Assembly (NCBI GenBank): GCA_036172665.1
Contig: CM069870.1
Span: 45,714,001 to 45,778,000, forward strand
Source: Prosopocoilus inquinatus
Lineage: Eukaryota; Arthropoda; Insecta; Coleoptera; Lucanidae
Direction of reading: 5' to 3'
Length of the DNA: 64,000 nucleotides
Shown piece by piece: positions 41,621 to 57,377 of the stretch (its first letter is position 1; every line of letters begins with the position of its first letter). A program made the position numbers and the translations under genes. Below the pieces are notes generated by a model, which saw only the letters and a program-made list of their open reading frames with translations, made no database searches and was not told the origin of the DNA.

Positions 41621-44600
41621 AAAACGTCGTATCTCACATCAGAGCTACTGGAGTCCATCGAAACGATAAATAACATGATATATGAGTAAGGATCGATTAG
41701 ATACAGCACAGGAACAACGCTAATACGTGTTGTATCGTTTAAAACTATTTCCAGCTCCTGCTGCGTCCGAGAACTTCGCATCTCACGTCAGGGTTACTGG
41801 AGTCCATCCAAACGTCAAATAACATGATAGATAAGTAAGGATCGATTAGATACATCACAGGAACAACGCTAATGCGTGTTGTTTCGTTTAGAACTATTTC
41901 CAGCTTCTGCTGCGTCCGAGAACTTCGTATCTCACGTCAGGGTTACTGGAGTCCATCCAAACGTCAAATAACATGATAGTTAAGTAAGGATCGATTAGAT
42001 ACATCACAGGAACAACGCTAATGCGTGTTGTTTCGTTTAAAACTATTTCCAGCTTCTGCTGCGTCCGAAAATTTCGTATCTCACATTAGAGTTACTGGAG
42101 TCCATCCAAACGTCAAATAACATAGTAGCTAAGTAAGGATCGATTAGATACATCACAGCAACAACGCTAATACGTGTTGTTTCTATCAAAACTATTTCCA
42201 GCTTCTGCTGCGTCCAAAAACTTTGTATCTCACATCAGAGTTACTGGAGTCCATCCAAACGTCAAATAACATGATAGATGAGTAAGGATCGATTAGATAC
42301 ATCACAGGAACAACGCTAATACGTGTTGTTTCGTTTAAAACTATTTCCAGCTTCTGCTGCGTCCGAGAACTTCGTATCTCACGTCAGGGTTACTGGAGTC
42401 CATCCAAACGTCAAATAACATGATAGATAAGTAAGGATCGATTAGATACATCACAGGAACAACGCTAATGCGTGTTGTTTCGTTTAAAACTATTTCCAGC
42501 TTCTGCTGCGTCCGAAAATTTCGTATCTCACATTAGAGTTACTGGAGTCCATCGAAACGTCAAATAACATGATAGATGAGTAAGGATCGATTAGATACAT
42601 CACAGGAACAACGCTAATACGTGTTGTTTCGTTTAAAACTATTTCCAGCTTCTGCTGCGTCCGAAAACGTCGTATCTCACATCAGAGCTACTGGAGTTCA
42701 TCGAAACGCCAAATAACATGATATATGAGTAAGGATCGATTAGATACAGCACAGGAACAACGCTAATACGTGTTGTTTCGTTTAAAACTATTTCCAGCTC
42801 CTGCTGCGTCCGAAAACATTGTATCTCACATCAGACTTACTGGAGTCCATCCAAACGTCAAATAACATGATATATGAGTAAGGATCGATTAGATACAGCA
42901 CAGGAACAACGCTAATACGTGTTGTTTCGTTTAAAACTATTTCCAGCTTCTGCTGCTTCCGAGAACTTCGTATCTCAAGTCAGGGTTACTGGAGTCCATC
43001 CAAACGTCAAATAACATGATAGATAAGTAAGGATCGATTAGATGCATTACAGGAACAACGCTAATGCGTGTTGTTTCGTTTAAAACTATTTCCAGCTTCT
43101 GCTGCGTCCGTTAATTTCGTATCTCACATTAGAGTTACTGGAGTCCATCCAAACGTCAAATAACATAGTAGCTAAGTAAGGATCGATTAGATACATCACA
43201 GGAACAACGCTAATACGTGTTGTTTCGTTCAAAACTATTTCCAGCTTCTGCTGCGTCCAAAAACTTTGTATCTCACTTCAGAGTTAATGGAGTCCATCCA
43301 AACGTCAAATAACATGATAGATGAGTAAGGACCGATTAGATACATCACAGGAACAACGCTAATACGTGTTGTTTCGTTTAAAATTATTTCCAGCTTCTGC
43401 TGCGTCCGAGAACTTCGTATCTCACGTCAGGGTTACTGGAGTCCATCCAAACGTCAAATAATATGATAGATAAGTAAGGATCGATTAGATACATCACAGG
43501 AACAACGCTAATGCGTGTTGTTTCGTTTAAAACTATTTCCAGCTTCTGCTGCGTCCGAGAATTTCGTATCTCACATCAGAGCTACTGGAGTCCATCGAAA
43601 CGCCAAATAACATGATAGATGATTAAGGATCGATTAGATACATCACAGGAACAACGCTAATACGTGTTGTTTCGTTCAAAACTATTTCCAGGTTCTGCTG
43701 CGTCCAAAAACTTTGTATCTCACATCAGAGTTACTGGAGTCCATCCAAACGTCAAATAACATGATAGATGAGTAAGGATCGATTAGATACATCACAGGAA
43801 CAACGCTAATACGTGTTGTTTCGTTTAAGACTATTTGTAGCTTCTGCTGCGTCCGAGAACTTCGTATCTCACATCAGGGTTGCTGGAGTCCATCCAAACG
43901 TCAAATAACATGATAGATAAGTAAGGATCTTAGATACATCACAGGAACAACGCTAATGCGTGTTGTTTCGTTTAAAACTGTTTCCAGTTTCTGCTGCGTC
44001 CGAAAATTTCGTATCTCACATTAGAGTTACTGGAGTCCATCGAAACGTCAAATAACATGATAGATGAGTAAGGATCGATTAGATACATCACAGGAACAAC
44101 GCTAATACGTGTTGTTTCGTTTAAAACTATTTCCAGCTTCTGCTGCGTCCGAAAACGTCGTATCTCACATCAGAGCTACTGGAGTCCATCGAAACGCCAA
44201 ATAACATGATATATGAGTAAGGATCGATTAGATACATCACAGGAACAACGCTAATACGTGTTGTTTCGTTTAAAACTATTTCCAGCTCCTGCTGCGTCCA
44301 AAAACTTTGTATCTCACATCAGACTTACTGGAGTCCATCCAAACGTCAAATAACATGATAGATAAGTAAGGATCGATTAGATACATCACAGTAACAACGC
44401 TAATGCGTGTTGTTTCGTTTAAAACTATTTCTAGCTTCAGCTGCGTCCGAGAACTTCGTATCTCACATCAAAGTTACTGGAGTCCATCGAAACGCCAAAT
44501 AACATGATAGATGAGTAAGGATCGATTAGATACATCACAGGAACAACGCTAATACGTGTTGTTTGGTTCAAAACTATTTCCAGCTTCTGCTGCGTCCAAA

Positions 44601-47600
44601 AACTTTGTATCTCACATCAGAGTTACTGGAGTCCATCCAAACGTCAAATAACATGATAGATGAGTAAGGATCGATTAGATACATCACAGGAACAACGCTA
44701 ATACGTGTTGTTTCGTTTAAAACTATTTCCAGCTTCTGCTGCGTCCGAGAAATTCGTATCTCACGTCAGGGTTACTGGAGTCCATCCAAACGTCAAATAA
44801 CATGATAGATAAGTAAGGATCGATTAGATACATCACAGGAACAACGCTAATGCGTGTTGTTTCGTTTAAAACTATTTCCAGCATCTGCTGCGTCCGAGAA
44901 CTTCGTATCTCACGTCAGGGTTACTGGAGTCCATCCAAACGTCAAATAACATGATAGATAAGTAAGGATCGATTAGATACATCACAGGAAATACGCTAAT
45001 GCGTGTTGTTTCGTTTAAAACTATTTCCAGCTTCTGCTGCGTCCGAAAATTTCGTATCTCACATTAGAGTGACTGGAGTCCATCCAAACGTCAAATAACA
45101 TAGTAGCTAAGTAAGGATCGATTAGATACATCACAGGAACAACGCTAATACGTGTTGTTTCGTTTAAAACTATTTCCAGCTTCTGCTGCGTCCGAGAACT
45201 TCGTATCTCACGTCAGGGTTACTGGAGTCCATCCAAACGTCAAATAACATGATAGATAAGTAAGGATCGATTAGATACATCACAGGAACAACGCTAATGC
45301 GTGTTGTTTCGTTTAAAACTATTTCCAGCTTCTGCTAAGTCCGAAAATTTCGTATCTCACATTAGAGTTACTGGAGTCCATCCAAACGTCAAATAACATA
45401 GTAGCTAAGTAAGGATCGATTAGATACATCACAGGAACAACGCTAATAGGTGTTGTTTCGTTCAAAACTATTTCCAGCTTCTGCTGCGTCCAAAAACTTT
45501 GTATCTCACATCAGAGTTACTGGAGTCCATCCAAACGTCAAATAACATGATAGATGAGTAAGGATAGATTAGATACATCACAGGAACAACGCTAATACGT
45601 GTTGTTTCGTTTAAAACTATTTCCAGCTTCTGCTGCGTCCGAGAACTTCGTATCTCACGTCAGGGTTACTGGAGTCCATCCAAACGTCAAATAACATGAT
45701 AGATAAGTAAGGATCGATTAGATACATCACAGGAACAACGCTAATGCGTGTTGTTTCGTTTAAAACTATTTCCAGCTTCTGCTGCGTCCGAAAATTTCGT
45801 ATCTCACATTAGAGTTACTGGAGTCCATCGAAACGTCAAATAACATGATAGATGAGTAAGGATCGATTAGATACATCACAGGAACAACGCTAATACGTGT
45901 TGTTTCGTTTAAAACTATTTCCAGCTTCTGCTGCGTCCGAAAACGTCGTATCTCACATCAGAGCTACTGGAGTCCATCGAAACGCCAAATAACATGATAT
46001 ATGAGTAAGGATCGATTAGATACAGCACAGGAACAACGCTAATACGTGTTGTTTCGTTCAAAACTATTTCCAGGTTCTGCTGCGTCCAAAAACTTTGTAT
46101 CTCACATCAGAGTTACTGGAGTCCATCCAAACGTCAAATAACATGATAGATGAGTAAGGATCGATTAGATACATCACAGGAACAACGCTAATACGTGTTG
46201 TTTCGTTTAAAACTATTTCCAGCTCCTGCTGCGTCCAAAAACTTTGTATCTCACATCAGACTTACTGGAGTCCATCCAAACGTCAAATAACATGTTAGAT
46301 AAGTAAGGATCGTTTAGATACATCACAGGAACAACGCTAATACGTGTTGTTTCATTTAAAACTATTTCCAGCTTCAGCTGCGTCCGAGAACTTCGTATCT
46401 CACATCAAAGTTACTGGAGTCCATCGAAACGCCAAATAACATGATAGATGAGTAAGGATCGATTAGATACATCACAGAAACAACGCTAATAGGTGTTGTT
46501 TCGTTCAAAACTATTTCCAGCTTCTGCTGCGTCCAAAAACTTTGTATCTCACATCAGAGTTACTGGAGTCCATCCAAACGTCAAATAACATGATAGATGA
46601 GTAAGGATCGATTAGATACATCACAGAAACAACGCTAATACGTGTTGTTTCGTTTAAAACTATTTCCAGCTTCTGCTGCGTCCGAGAACTTCGTATCTCA
46701 CGTCAGGGTTACTGGAGTCCATCCAAACGTCAAATAACATGATAGATAAGTAAGGATCGATTAGATACATCACAGGAACAACGCTAATGCGTGTTGTTTC
46801 GTTTAAAACTATTTCCAGCTTCTGCTGCGTCCGAAAATTTCGTATCTCACATTAGAGTTACTGGAGTCCATCGAAACGTCAAATAACATAGTAGCTAAGT
46901 AAGGATCGATTAGATACATCACAGGAACAACGCTAATGCGTGTTGTTTCGTTTAAAACTATTTCCAGCTTCTGCTGCGTCCGAAAATTTCGTATCTCACA
47001 TTAGAGTTACTGGAGTCCATCGAAACGTCAAATAACATGATAGATGAGTAAGGATCGATTAGATACATCACAGGAACAACGCTAATACGTGTTGTTTCGT
47101 TTAAAACTATTTCCAGCTCCTGCTGCGTCCAAAAACTTTGTATCTCACATCAGACTTACTGGAGTCCATCCAAACGTCAAATAACATGTTAGATAAGTAA
47201 GGATCGTTTCGATACATCACAGGAACAACGCTAATACGTGTTGTTTCATTTAAAACTATTTCCAGCTTCAGCTGCGTCCGAGAACTTCGTATCTCACATC
47301 AAAGTTACTGGAGTCCATCGAAACGCCAAATAACATGATAGGTGAGTAAGGATCGATTAGATACATCACAGGAACAACGCTAATACGTGTTGTTTCGTTC
47401 AAAACTATTTCCAGCTTCTGCTGCGTCCGAGAACTTCGTATCTCACGTCAGGGTTACTGGAGTCCATCCAAACGTCAAATAACATGATAGATAAGTAAGG
47501 ATCGATTAGATACATCACAGGAACAACGCTAATACGTGTTGTTTCGTTTAAAACTATTTTTAGCTTCTGCTGCGTCCGAAAACGTCGTATCTCACATCAG

Positions 47601-49216
47601 AGCTACTGGAGTCCATCGAAACGCCAAATAACATGATATATGAGTAAGGATCGATTAGATACAGCACAGGAACAACGCCAATACGTGTTGTTTCGTTTCA
47701 AACTATTTCCAGCTCCTGCTGCGTCCAAAAACTTTGTATCTCACATCAGAGTTACTGGAGTCCATCCAAACGTCAAATAACATGATAGATGAGTAAGGAT
47801 GGATTAGATACATCACAGGAACAACGCTAATACGTGTTGTTTCCTTCAAAACTATTTCCAGCTTCTGCTGCGTCCAAAGACTTTGTATCTCACATCAGAG
47901 TTACTGGAGTCCATCCAAACGTCAAATAACATGATAGATGAGTAAGGATCGATTAGATACATCACAGGAACAACGCTAATACGTGTTGTTTCGTTTAAAA
48001 CTATTTCCAGCTTCTGCTGCCTCCGAGAACTTCGTATCTCACATCAGGGTTACTGGAGTCCATCCAAATGTCAAATAACATGATAGATAAGTAAGGATCG
48101 ACTAGATACATCACAGGAACAACGCTAATGCGTGTTGTTTCGTTTAAAACTATTTCCAGCTTCTGCTGCGTCCGAGAACTTCGTATCTCACGTCAGGGTT
48201 ACTGGAGCCCATCCAAACGTCAAATAACATGATAGATAAGTAAGGATCGATTAGATACATTACAGGAACAACGCTAATGCGTGTTGTTTCGTTTAAAACT
48301 ATTTCCAGCTTCTGCTGCGTCCGAAAATTTCGTATCTCACATTAGAGTTACTGGAGTCCATCCAAACGTCAAATAACATGATAGATGAGTAAGGATCGAT
48401 TAGATACATCACAGGAACAACGCTAATACGTGTTGTCTCGTTTAAAACTATTTCCAGCTTCTGCTGCGTCCGAAAACGTCGTATCTCACATCAGAGTTAC
48501 TGGAGTATATCGAAACGTCAAATAACATGATAGATGAGTAAGGATCGATTAGATACATCACAGGAACAACGCTAATACGTGTTGTCTCGTTTAAAACTAT
48601 TTCCAGCTTCTGCTGCGTCCGAAAACGTCGTATCTCACATCAGAGCTACTGGAGTCCATCGAAACGCCAAATAACATGATATATGAGTAAGGATCTATTA
48701 GATACAGCACAGGAACAACGCTAATACGTGTTGTTTCGTTTAAAACTATTTCCAGCTCCTGCTGCGTCCAAAAACTTTGTATCTCACATCAGACTTACTG
48801 GAGTCCATCCAAACGTCAAATAACATGATAGATAAGTAAGGATCGATTAGATACATCACAGTAACAACGCTAATGCGTGTTGTTTCGTTTAAAACTATTT
48901 CTAGCTTCAGCTGCGTCCGAGAACTTCGTATCTCACATCAAAGTTACTGGAGTCCATCGAAACGCCAAATAACATGATAGATGAGTAAGGATCGATTAGA
49001 TACATCACAGGAACAACGCTAATACGTGTTGTTTCGTTCAAAACTATTTCCAGCTTCTGCTGCGTCCAAAAACTTTGTATCTCACACCAGAGCTACTGGA
49101 GTCCATCGAAACGCCAAATAACATGATATATGAGTAAGGATCGATTAGATACAGCACAGGAACAACACTAATACGTGTTGTTTCATTTAAAACTATTTCC
49201 AGCTTCTGCTGCGTCC

Positions 49217-50329
49217 GAAAACGTCGTATCTCACATCAAAGTTACTGGATTCCATCGAAACGCCAAATAACATGATAGATGAGTAAGGATCGATTAGATA
49301 CATCACAGGAACAACGCTAATGCGTGTTGTTTCGTTTAAAACTATTTCCAGCTTCTGCTGCGTCCGAAAATTTCGTTTCTCACATTAGAGTTACTGGAGT
49401 CCATCGAAACGTCAAATAACATGATAGATGAGTAAGGATCGATTAGATACATCACAGGAACAACGCTAATGCGTGTTGTTTCGTTTAAAACTATTTCTAG
49501 CTTCAGCTGCGTCCGAGAACTTCGTATCTCACATCTAAGTTACTGGAGTCCATCGAAACGCCAAATAACATGATAGATGAGTAAGGATCGATTAGATACA
49601 TCACAGGAACAACGCTAATGCGCGTTGTTTGGTTTAAAACTATTTCCAGGTTCTGCTACGTCCGAGAACTTCGTATCTCACGTCAGGGTTACTGGAGTCC
49701 ATCCAAACGTCAAATAACATGATAGATAAGTAAGGATCGATTAGATACATCACAGGAACAACGCTAATGCGTGTTGTTTCGTTTAAAACTATTTCCAGCT
49801 TCTGCTGCGTCCGAAAATTTCGTTTCTCACATTAGAGATACTGGAGTCCATCGAAACGTCAAATAACATGATAGATGAGTAAGGATCGATTAGATACATC
49901 ACAGGAACAACGCTAATGCGTGTTGTTTCGTTTAAAACTATTTCCAGCTTCTGCTGCCTCAGAAAACGTCGTATCTCACATCAGAGCTTCTGGAGTCCAT
50001 CGAAACGCCAAATAACATGATAGATGAGTAAGGATCGATTAGATACATCACAGGAACAACGCTAATGCGCGTTGTTTCGTTTAAAACTATTTCCAGGTTC
50101 TGCTGCGTCCGAGAACTTCGTATCTCACGTCAGGGTTACTGGAGTCCATCCAAACGTCAAATAACATGATAGATAAGTAAGGATCGATTAGATACATCAC
50201 AGGAACAACGCTAATGCGTGTTGTTTCGTTTAAAACTATTTCCAGGTTCTGCTGCGTCCAAAAACTTTGTATCTCACATCAGAGTTACTGGAGTCCATCC
50301 AAACGTCAAATAACATGATAGATGAGTAA
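49217..50329 (+). repeat. Second copy of the 39.4-40.5 kb block
   Basis: This is the copy of 39,385-40,497 described above. It is followed by a class H monomer, where the first copy is followed by a class B monomer with 'aaggatagatt'. The end of shared order at about 50,330 is therefore a recombination boundary. Confidence 0.84.
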
Positions 50330-53300
50330 GGATCGATTAGATACATCACAGGAACAACGCTAATACGTGTTGTTTCATTTAAAACTATTTCCAGCTTCAG
50401 CTGCGTCCGAGAACTTCGTATCTCACATCAAAGTTACTGGATTCCATCGAAACGCCAAATAACATGATAGATGAGTAAGGATCGATTAGATACATCACAG
50501 GAACAACGCTAATGCGTGTTGTTTCGTTTAAAACTATTTCCAGCTTCTGCTGCGTCCGAGAACTTCGTATCTCACGTCAGGGTTACTGGAGTCCATCCAA
50601 ACGTCAAATAACATGATAGATAAGTAGGGATCGATTAGATACATCACAGGAACAACGCTAATGCGTGTTGTTTCGTTTAAAACTATTTCCAGCTTCTGCT
50701 GCGTCCGAAAATTTCGTATCTCACATTAGAGTTACTGGAGTCCATCCAAACGTCAAATAACATAGTAGCTAAGTAAGGATCGATTAGATACATCACAGGA
50801 ACAACGCTAATACGTGTTGTTTCGTTCAAAACTTTTTCCAGCTTCTGCTGCGTCCAAAAACTTTGTATCTCACATCAGAGTTACTGGAGTCCATCCAAAC
50901 GTCAAATAACATGATAGATGAGTAAGGATCGATTAGATACATCACAGGAACAACGCTAATACGTGTTGTTTCATTTAAAACTATTTCCAGCTTCAGCTGC
51001 GTCCGAGAACTTCGTATCTCACATCAAAGTTACTGGATTCCATCGAAACGCCAAATAACATGATAGATGAGTAAGGATCGATTAGATACATCACAGGAAC
51101 AACGCTAATGCGTGTTGTTTCGTTTAAAACTATTTCTAGCTTCAGCTGCGTCCGAGAACTTCGTATCTCACATCTAAGATACTGGAGTCCATCGAAACGC
51201 CAAATAACATGATAGATGAGTAAGGATCGATTAGATACATCGCAGGAACAACGCTAATGCGCGTTGTTTCGTTTAAAACTATTTCCAGGTTCTGCTGCGT
51301 CCGAGAACTTCGTATCTCACGTCAGGGTTACTGGAGTCCATCCAAACGTCAAATAACATGATAGATAAGTAAGGATCGATTAGATACATCACAGGAACAA
51401 CGCCAATGCGTGTTGTTTCGTTTAAAATTATTTCTAGCTTCAGCTGCGTCCGAAAACGTCGTATCTCACATCAAAGTTACTGGATTCCATCGAAACGCCA
51501 AATAACATGATAGATGAGTAAGGATCGATTAGATACATCACAGGAACAACGCTAATGCGTGTTGTTTCGTTTAAAACTATTTCCAGCTTCTGCTGCGTCC
51601 GAAAATTTCGTATCTCACATTAGAGTTACTGGAGTCCATCGAAACGTCAAATAACATAGTAGCTAAGTAAGGATCGATTAGATACATCACAGGAACAACG
51701 CTAATGCGCGTTGTTTGGTTTAAAACTATTTCCAGGTTCTGCTACGTCCGAGAACTTCGTATCTCACGTCAGGGTTACTGGAGTCCATCCAAACGTCAAA
51801 TAACATGATAGATAAGTAAGGATCGATTAGATACATCACAGGAACAACGCTAATGCGTGTTGTTTCGTTTAAAACTATTTCCAGCTTCTGCTGCGTCCGA
51901 AAATTTCGTTTCTCACATTAGAGATACTGGAGTCCATCGAAACGTCAAATAACATGATAGATGAGTAAGGATCGATTAGATACATCACAGGAACAACGCT
52001 AATGCGTGTTGTTTCGTTTAAAACTATTTCTAGCTTAAGCTGCGTCCGAGAACTTCGTAACTCACATCAAAGTTACTGGAGTCCATCGAAACGCCAAATA
52101 ACATGATAGATGAGTAAGGATCGATTAGATACATCACAGGAACAAAGCTAATGCGTGTTGTTTCGTTTAAAACTATTTCCAGCTTCTGCTGCGTCCGAAA
52201 ATTTCGTATCTCACATCATAGTTACTGGAGTCCATCGAAACGTCAAATAACATAGTAGATAAGTAAGGATCGATTAGATACATCACAGGAACAACGCTAA
52301 TACGTGTTGTTTCGTTTAAAACTATTTCCAGCTTCTGCTGCGTCCGAAAACGTCGTATCTCACATCAGAGTTACTGGAGTCCATCGAAACGTCAAATAAC
52401 ATGATAGATAAGTAAGGATCGATTAGATACAGCACAGGAACAACGCTAATACGTGTTGTTTCGTTTAAAACTATTTCCAGCTCCTGCTGCGTCCGAGAAC
52501 TTTGTATCTCACATCAGACTTACTGGAGTACATCCAAACGTCAAATAACATGATAGATGAGTAAGGATCGATTAGATACATCACAGGAACAACGCTAATA
52601 TGTGTTGTTTCGTTTAAAACTATTTCTAGCTTCAGCTGCGTCCGAGAACTTCGTATCTCACATCTAAGTTACTGGAGTCCACCGAAACGTCAAATAACAT
52701 AGTAGCTAAGTAAGGTTCGATTAGATACATCACAGGAACAACGCTAATGCGTGTTGTTTCGTTCAAAACTATTTCCAGGTTCTGCTGCGTCCAAAAACTT
52801 TGTATCTCACATCAGAGTTAATGGAGTCCATCCAAACGTAAAATAACATGATAGATGAGTAAGGATCGATTAGATATATCACAGGAACAACGCTAATACG
52901 TGGTGTTTGTTTAAAACTATTTCCAGCTTCTGCTGCGTCCGAAAATTTCGTATCTCACATTAGAGTTACTGGAGTCCATCGAAACGCCAAATAACATGAT
53001 AGATGAGTAAGGATCGATTAGATACATCACAGGAACAACGCTAATGCGTGTTGTTTCGTTTAAAACTATTTCCAGCTTCTGCTGCGTCCGAGAACTTCAT
53101 ATCTCACGTCAGGGTTACTGGAGTCCATCCAAACGTCAAATAACATGATAGATAAGTAAGGATCGATTAGATACATCACAGGTACAACGCTAATGCCTGT
53201 TGTTTCGTTTAAAACTATTTCTAGCTTCAGCTGCGTCCGAGAACTTCGTATCTCACATCTAAGTTACTGGAGTCCATCCAAGCGTCAAATAACATAATAG

Positions 53301-54099
53301 ATAAGTAAGGACCGATTAGATACAGCACAGGAACAACGCTAATACGTGTTGTTTCGTTTAAAACTATTTCCAGCTCCTGCTGCGTCCCAAAACTTTGTAT
53401 CTCACATCAGACTTACTATAGTCCATCCAAACGTCAAATAACATGTTAGATAAGTAAGGATTGTTTAGATACATCACAGGAACAACGCTAATGCATGTTG
53501 TTTCGTTTAAAACTATTTCTAGCTTCAGCTGCGTCCGAGAAATTCGTATCTCACATCAGAGTTACTGGAGTCCATCGAAACGTCAAATAACATGATAGAT
53601 AAGTAAGGATCGATTAGATACAGCACAGGAACAACGCTAATACGTGTTGTTTCGTTTAAAACTATTTCCAGCTCCTGCTGCCTCCGAGAACTTTGTATCT
53701 CACATCAGACTTACTGGAGTACATCCAAACGTCAAATAACATGATAGATGAGTAAGGATCGATTAGATACATCACAGGAACAACGCTAATACGTGTTGTT
53801 TCTTTCAAAATTATTTCCAGCTTCTGCTGCGTCCAAAAACCTTGTATCTCACATCAGAGTTACTGGAGTCCATCCAAACGTAAAATAACATGATAGATGA
53901 GTAAGGATCGATTAGATACATCACAGGAACATCGCTAATGCGTGTTGTTTCGTTTAAAACTATTTCCAGCTTCTGCTGCGTCCGAAAATTTCGTATCTCA
54001 CATCATAGTTACTGGAGTCCATCGAAACGTCAAATAACATAGTAGATAAGTAAGGATCGATTAGATACATCACAGGAACAACGCTAATACGTGTTGTTT

Positions 54100-57000
54100 C
54101 GTTCAAAACTATTTCCAGCTTCTGCTGCGTCCAAAAACTTTGTATCTCACATCAGAGTTACTGGAGTCCATCCAAACGTCAAATATCATGATGGATGAGT
54201 AAGGATCGATTAGATACATCACAGGAACAACGCTAATGCGTGTTGTTTCGTTTAAAACTATTTCTAGCTTCAGCTGCGTCCGAGAACTTCGTATCTCACA
54301 TCTAAGTTACTGGAGTCCACCGAAACGTCAAATAACATAGTAGCTAAGTAAGGTTCGATTAGATACATCACAGGAACATCGCTAATGCGTGTTGTTTCGT
54401 TTAAAACTATTTCCAGCTTCTGCTGCGTCCGAAAACGTCGTATCTCACATCAGAGTTACTGGAGTCCATCGAAACGTCAAATAACATGATAGATAAGTAA
54501 GGATCGATTAGATACAGCACAGGAACAACGCTAATACGTGTTGTTTCGTTTAAAACTATTTCCAGCTCCTGCTGCGTCCAAAAACTTTGTATCTCACATC
54601 AGACTTACTGGAGTCCATCCAAACGTTAAATGACATGTTAGATAAGTAAGGATCGTTTAGATACATCACAGGAACAACGCTAATACGTGTTGTTTCGTTC
54701 AAAACTATTTCCAGCTTCTGCTGCGTCCGAGAACTTTGTACCTCACATGAGAGTTACTGGAGTCCGTCCAAACGTCAAATAACATGATAGATGTGTAAGG
54801 ATCGTTTAGATACATCACAGGAACATCGCTAATGCGTGTTGTTTCGTTTAAAACTATTTCCAGCTTCTGCTGCGTCCGAAAACGTCGTATCTCACATCAG
54901 AGTTACTGGAGTCCATCGAAACGTCAAATAACATGATAGATGAGTAAGGATCGATTAGATACATCACAGGAACAACGCTAATGCGTGTTGTTTCGTTTAA
55001 AACTATTTCCAGCTTCTGCTGTGTCCGAGAACTTCGTATCTCACGTCAGGGTTACTGGAGTCCATCCAAACGTCAAATAACATGATAGATAAGTAAGGAT
55101 CGATTAGATACATCACAGGTACAACGCTAATGCCTGTTGTTTCGTTTAAAACTATTTCTAGCTTCAGCTGCGTCCGAGAACTTCGTATCTCACATCTAAG
55201 TTACTGGAGTCCATCGAAACGCCAAATAACATGATAGATGAGTAAGGATCGATTAGATACATCACAGGAACAACGCTAATGTGTGTTGTTTCGTTTAAAA
55301 CTATTTCCAGCTTCTGCTGCGTCCGAGAACTTCGTATCTCACGTCAGGGTTACTGGAGTCCATCCAAGCGTCAAATAACATAATAGATAAGTAAGGACCG
55401 ATTAGATACAGCACAGGAACAACGCTAATAAGTGTTGTTTCGTTCAAAACTATTTCCAGCTTCTGCTGCGTCCGAGAACTTTGTACCTCACATGAGAGTT
55501 ACTGGAGTCCGTCCAAACGTCAAATAACATGATAGATGTGTAAGGATCGTTTAGATACATCACAGGAACATCGCTAATGCGTGTTGTTTCGTTTAAAACT
55601 ATTTCCAGCTTCTGCTGCGTCCGAAAACGTCGTATCTCACATCAGAGTTACTGGAGTCCATCGAAACGTCAAATAACATGATAGATAAGTAAGGATCGAT
55701 TAGATACAGCACAGGAACAACGCTAATACGTGTTGTTTCGTTTAAAACTATCTCCAGCTCCTGCTGCGTCCCAAAACTCTGTATCTCACATCAGACTTAC
55801 TGGAGTCCATCCAAACGTCAAATAACATGTTAGATAAGTAAGGATCGTTTAGATACATCACAGGAACAACGCTAATAGGTGTTGTTTCGTTCAAAACTAT
55901 TTCCAGCTTCTGCTGCGTCCGAAATCTTTGTATCTCTCATCAGAGTTACTGGAGTCCATCCAAACGTCAAATAACATGATAGATGAGTAAGGATCGTTTA
56001 GATACATCACAGGAACAACGCTAATACGTGTTGTTTCGTTTAAAACTATTTCCAGCTTCTGCTGCGTCCGAGAACTTCGTATCTCACGTCAGGGTTACTG
56101 GAGTCCATCCAAACGTCAAATAACATGATAGATAAATAAGGATCGATTAGATACATCACAGGAACAACGCTAATGCGTGTTGTTTCGTTTAAAACTATTT
56201 CTAGCTTCAGCTGCGTCCGAGAACTTCGTATCTCACATCTAAGTTACTGGAGTCCACCGAAACGTCAAATAACATAGTAGCTAAGTAAGGTTCGATTAGA
56301 TACATCACAGGAACATCGCTAATGCGTGTTGTTTCGTTTAAAACTATTTCCAGCTTCTGCTGCGTCCGAAAACGTCGTATCTCACATCAGAGTTACTGGA
56401 GTCCATCGAAACGTCAAATAACATGATAGATAAGTAAGGATCGATTAGATACAGCACAGGAACAACGCTAATACGTGTTGTTTCGTTTAAAACTATTTCC
56501 AGCTCCTGCTGCGTCCAAAAACTTTGTATCTCACATCAGACATGCTGGAGTCCATTCAAACGTCAAATAACATGTTAGATAAGTAAGGATCGTTTAGATA
56601 CATCACAGGAACAACGCTAATACGTGTTGTTTCGTTCAAAACTATTTCCAAATTCTGCTGCGTCCGATAACTTTGTATCTCACATCAGAGTTACTGGAGT
56701 CCGTCCAAACGTCAAATAACATGATAGATGAGTAAGGATCGATTAGATACATTACAGGAACAACGCTAATATGTGTTGTTTCGTTTAAAACTATTTCCAG
56801 CTGCTGCTGCGTCCGAAAACGTCGTATCTCACATCAGAGTTACTGGAGTCCATCGAAATGTCAAATAACATAATAGATGAGTAAGGATAGATTAGATACA
56901 TCACAGGAAGAACGCTAATACGTGTTGTTTCGATTAAAACTATTTCCAGCTCCTGCTGCGTCCCAAAACTTTGTATCTCACATCAGATTTACTGGAGTCC

Positions 57001-57377
57001 ATCCAAACGTCAAATAACATGTTAGATAAGTAAGGATCGATTAGATACATCACAGGAACAACGCTAATACGTGTTGCTTCGTTTAAAACTATTTCCAGCT
57101 CCTGCCGCGCCCAAAAACTTCGTATCTCACATCAGAGTTACTAGAGTCCATCGAAGCGTCAAATAACATGATAGATAAATAAGGATCGATTAGATACATC
57201 ACAGGAACAACGCTAATGCGTGTTGTTTCATTTAAAACTATTTCCAGCTTCTGCTGCGTCCGAGAACTTCGTATATCACATCAGGGTTACTGGAGTCCAT
57301 CCAAACGTCGAATAACATGATAGATAAGTAAGGATCGATTAGAAACAGCACAGGAACAATGCTAATGCGTGTTGTTT
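54100..57377 (+). repeat. 22-monomer (3,278 bp) unit, copy 1
   Basis: This is the first copy of a 3,278 bp (22 x 149) tandem duplication. Markers found at exactly this offset include 'catgatggatg' (54,187 and 57,465), 'acgttaaatgac' (54,623 and 57,901), 'ctgctgctgc' (56,801 and 60,079) and 'cctgccgcgc' (57,101 and 60,379). Reading the two copies side by side I noticed only four base differences, so the duplication looks very recent. The breakpoint falls in the monomer at about 57,330-57,390, where the 'aaacagcacagg' head joins an F-class body. Confidence 0.93.
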
